Positions 62,935 through 64,000 of a stretch of 64,000 nt of DNA are shown here, piece by piece. A program made the translations under genes and the position numbers. The first letter of the stretch is position 1, and each line of letters opens with the position of its first letter. The DNA lies in NCBI RefSeq assembly GCF_020103725.1, contig NZ_JAHXBG010000002.1, forward strand, positions 620,001-684,000, read 5' to 3'. The DNA comes from Hyalangium gracile (GTDB lineage Bacteria > Myxococcota > Myxococcia > Myxococcales > Myxococcaceae). The notes beneath the pieces were generated by a model. The model saw nothing but the letters and a program-made list of their open reading frames with translations, ran no database searches and was not told the origin of the DNA.

Positions 62935-63020
62935 GCTGCACCGTCCACGATCTCGGACGGTCTATTCCGTGAGTTGTTGAAGCACCTCCCTGTCTTTTCG
63001 CCGTGTTATCAAATTCCCCC
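62935..63020. repeat. Conserved noncoding block, copy 2
   Basis: Second copy of the block at 60844-60926, in the same orientation and order relative to the APH fragment and the palindrome. After it, 63021-63298 holds the 5' region of the secreted-protein gene; I see no other coding frame there. Confidence 0.65.
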
Positions 63021-63298
63021 TGGCCGCCAATTGTCTCAACCCCCGGCAATCTCAGAGATTTTCTGGACCGTCTCGCAGTTCGGACGCTCCGTCCACGCGC
63101 ACGGACGGTTCCTGGGAGCGTCTGGTCGCAAGTGGCCGTTTTCTCAGTAGCCCCGGCGGTGGCGCGCGGCCTGCATCAGGTCCCAGCAACCGCACGGTCG
63201 AGCGGCTGGGTCGCAATGGTGCGTCTCTCATGAGGGAAGAGCCTCTCATCATACGTCCGAACGTGGCTCCATTCCCTCCCGACCAAAGAGGATCAACA

Positions 63299-63706
63299 AT
63301 GAAAAAGCTGCATGCAGTGGTAGGAGTCGCAGTGGCGCTGTCGCTGGCGGGGACAGCTGCTTGGGCAGGCGCTAAGACTGTCGTGCCCGTCACGATCAGC
63401 CCCTCCGCCTCGACTACCTGGGTCAGCGGCACCATCGGCTCAGCCCGCAACAGTGCGAATACCAACGAGACTATCGGGTGCGCCTTGTATGCATACAGCA
63501 ACGTGTCCGCACCATCATCCATTCAGTGCTATGCAAGGAATGCGGCTGGCACTTACATCTCTTGCACGTCGACTGCGCCAGCCCTCGTGAATGCGATGTC
63601 GGCCATTACGAGCGACTCCTACATCACGTTCGTGGTGGACACGAGCGGGAGCTGCACCCACGTGTACATCAACAACTCTTCATATTTCGAGCCCAAGGCC
63701 CCGTAG
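63299..63706 (+). CDS. Small secreted protein
   Basis: A 135-residue exported protein with a signal peptide (LHAVVGVAVALSLAGTAAWA, cleavage after AWA). The mature part is Ser/Thr/Asn-rich and beta-like, with four cysteines (IGCAL, IQCYA, ISCTS, GSCTH) that could form two disulfides. The ATG at 63299 follows GAGGATC. It ends with a strong hairpin. I do not recognise the family; paralogs of such small extracellular proteins occur in myxobacteria. Confidence 0.7.
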   Translation: MKKLHAVVGVAVALSLAGTAAWAGAKTVVPVTISPSASTTWVSGTIGSARNSANTNETIGCALYAYSNVSAPSSIQCYARNAAGTYISCTSTAPALVNAMSAITSDSYITFVVDTSGSCTHVYINNSSYFEPKAP

Positions 63707-63725
63707 GAGCATCCGCAAGGCTCTA

Positions 63726-63749
63726 GAGGAGGCGCGCCTGCGCCTCCTC
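63726..63749 (+). terminator. Terminator hairpin after the secreted-protein gene
   Basis: GAGGAGGCGC (63726-63735) pairs with GCGCCTCCTC (63740-63749) around a GCCT loop, twenty bases past the stop codon. No T-run follows. Confidence 0.65.
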
Positions 63750-63875
63750 GCTCCAAGTGTGACACAGCTCCAATACACCGATGAGGCGGTCGCTCGGCGC
63801 TCATCCGCAAGCGAAGGGGACCGTCCTCAATGCAAGCCCCTGATTCGAGCCCGAGAAGCTTTCCGCTGGCGCGGC

Positions 63876-64000
63876 TCACCCGCGCCGCACGAGTCCCCGG
63901 GCCATGGCCTCGGCGAGCAGCGCCGGAGCGATGTCCTTCTCCAGCACCGGGCCGTTCGTCAGCGCGCGCAGCACCTCGGAGAGCACTGGCGGCGCCGTGT
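63876..64000 (-). CDS. C-terminal end of an unidentified gene (partial)
   Basis: From the right edge inward, a minus-strand frame stays open for about 40 codons to a TGA at 63876-63878, reading for example PVLSEVLRALTNGPVLEKD and AMARGLVRRG. Third positions are almost all G or C. The start is outside the window. Too little is visible to name a family. Confidence 0.5.
   Translation of the reverse strand, partial: TAPPVLSEVLRALTNGPVLEKDIAPALLAEAMARGLVRRG

Noticed and set aside
1-64000. Search for tRNA, rRNA and CRISPR by eye
   Set aside because: No cloverleaf, rRNA core or regular repeat-spacer pattern was seen; a tRNA missed by eye remains possible and would need a dedicated search.

Overview
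The window looks like the chromosome of a fruiting myxobacterium of the Cystobacterineae (Archangium, Cystobacter, Stigmatella or Myxococcus relatives). The DNA is very GC-rich with strong G/C at third codon positions. It carries a complete frz chemosensory cluster with divergent frzZ, then alanine dehydrogenase, an RpoE1-type ECF sigma factor and frzS. It also has many lipoproteins, an ELWxxDGT/HYR surface protein with a MYXO-CTERM-like tail, and a Ser/Thr protein kinase. Species cannot be fixed from the sequence alone.

Layout. 1-4.2 kb: a translationally coupled operon of ABC ATPase, permease, exported protein, HAD 5'-nucleotidase and YkgJ-type Cys-cluster protein. 4.2-7.3 kb: a decayed beta-helix lipoprotein, then a lipoprotein with a C-terminal HNH nuclease-like domain and a SUKH-like partner, which together look like a toxin/immunity pair. 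7.3-10.6 kb: MscS-type channel, Cys-rich membrane protein and small winged-helix-like protein, with two similar AT-rich operator-like sites. 10.6-13.8 kb: a stand-alone NRPS (adenylation, carrier, methyltransferase) whose specificity residues read as asparagine. 14-20.6 kb: housekeeping genes (TrmN6-like methyltransferase, DUF1015, membrane protein, SerA-like dehydrogenase, class II photolyase, PHA-system protein). 20.5-28.8 kb: frzF-G-E-CD-B-A and divergent frzZ, the latter broken by a run of eight G between its two receiver domains.

28.8-37.8 kb is accessory DNA lying between frzZ and the block radical SAM/ald/rpoE1/anti-sigma/frzS. It holds the giant ELWxxDGT/HYR protein, an exported protein, and a second lipoprotein toxin-like/immunity-like pair (DUF6310-like with a D..ExK nuclease signature, then a DUF5953-like protein), plus unrecognised fragments. 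37.8-44.3 kb is the conserved block ending in frzS. 44.5-46.3 kb has two tandem trypsin-like lipoproteins. 46.3-59.8 kb is mostly housekeeping (coaX, birA, hom, udk) interleaved with lipoproteins, a HARE-HTH/Mrr-like protein, a PQQ-type propeller protein and a MetX-like alpha/beta protein lacking its catalytic serine.

59.8-64 kb contains an APH-family kinase, a Ser/Thr protein kinase flanked by direct repeats (a 108-bp copy of part of the APH gene, palindromic elements and a conserved noncoding block), debris of other genes, a small secreted protein, and the C-terminal end of an unidentified gene at the right edge.

How parts work together: FrzCD signals through FrzA/FrzB to the FrzE kinase, FrzF and FrzG adapt the receptor, FrzZ is the output, and FrzS is a motility protein at the cell pole. 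The two lipoprotein-nuclease/partner loci fit the logic of myxobacterial kin-recognition toxins exchanged through the outer membrane, but that role is inferred. No rRNA, tRNA, CRISPR array or complete insertion sequence was seen.
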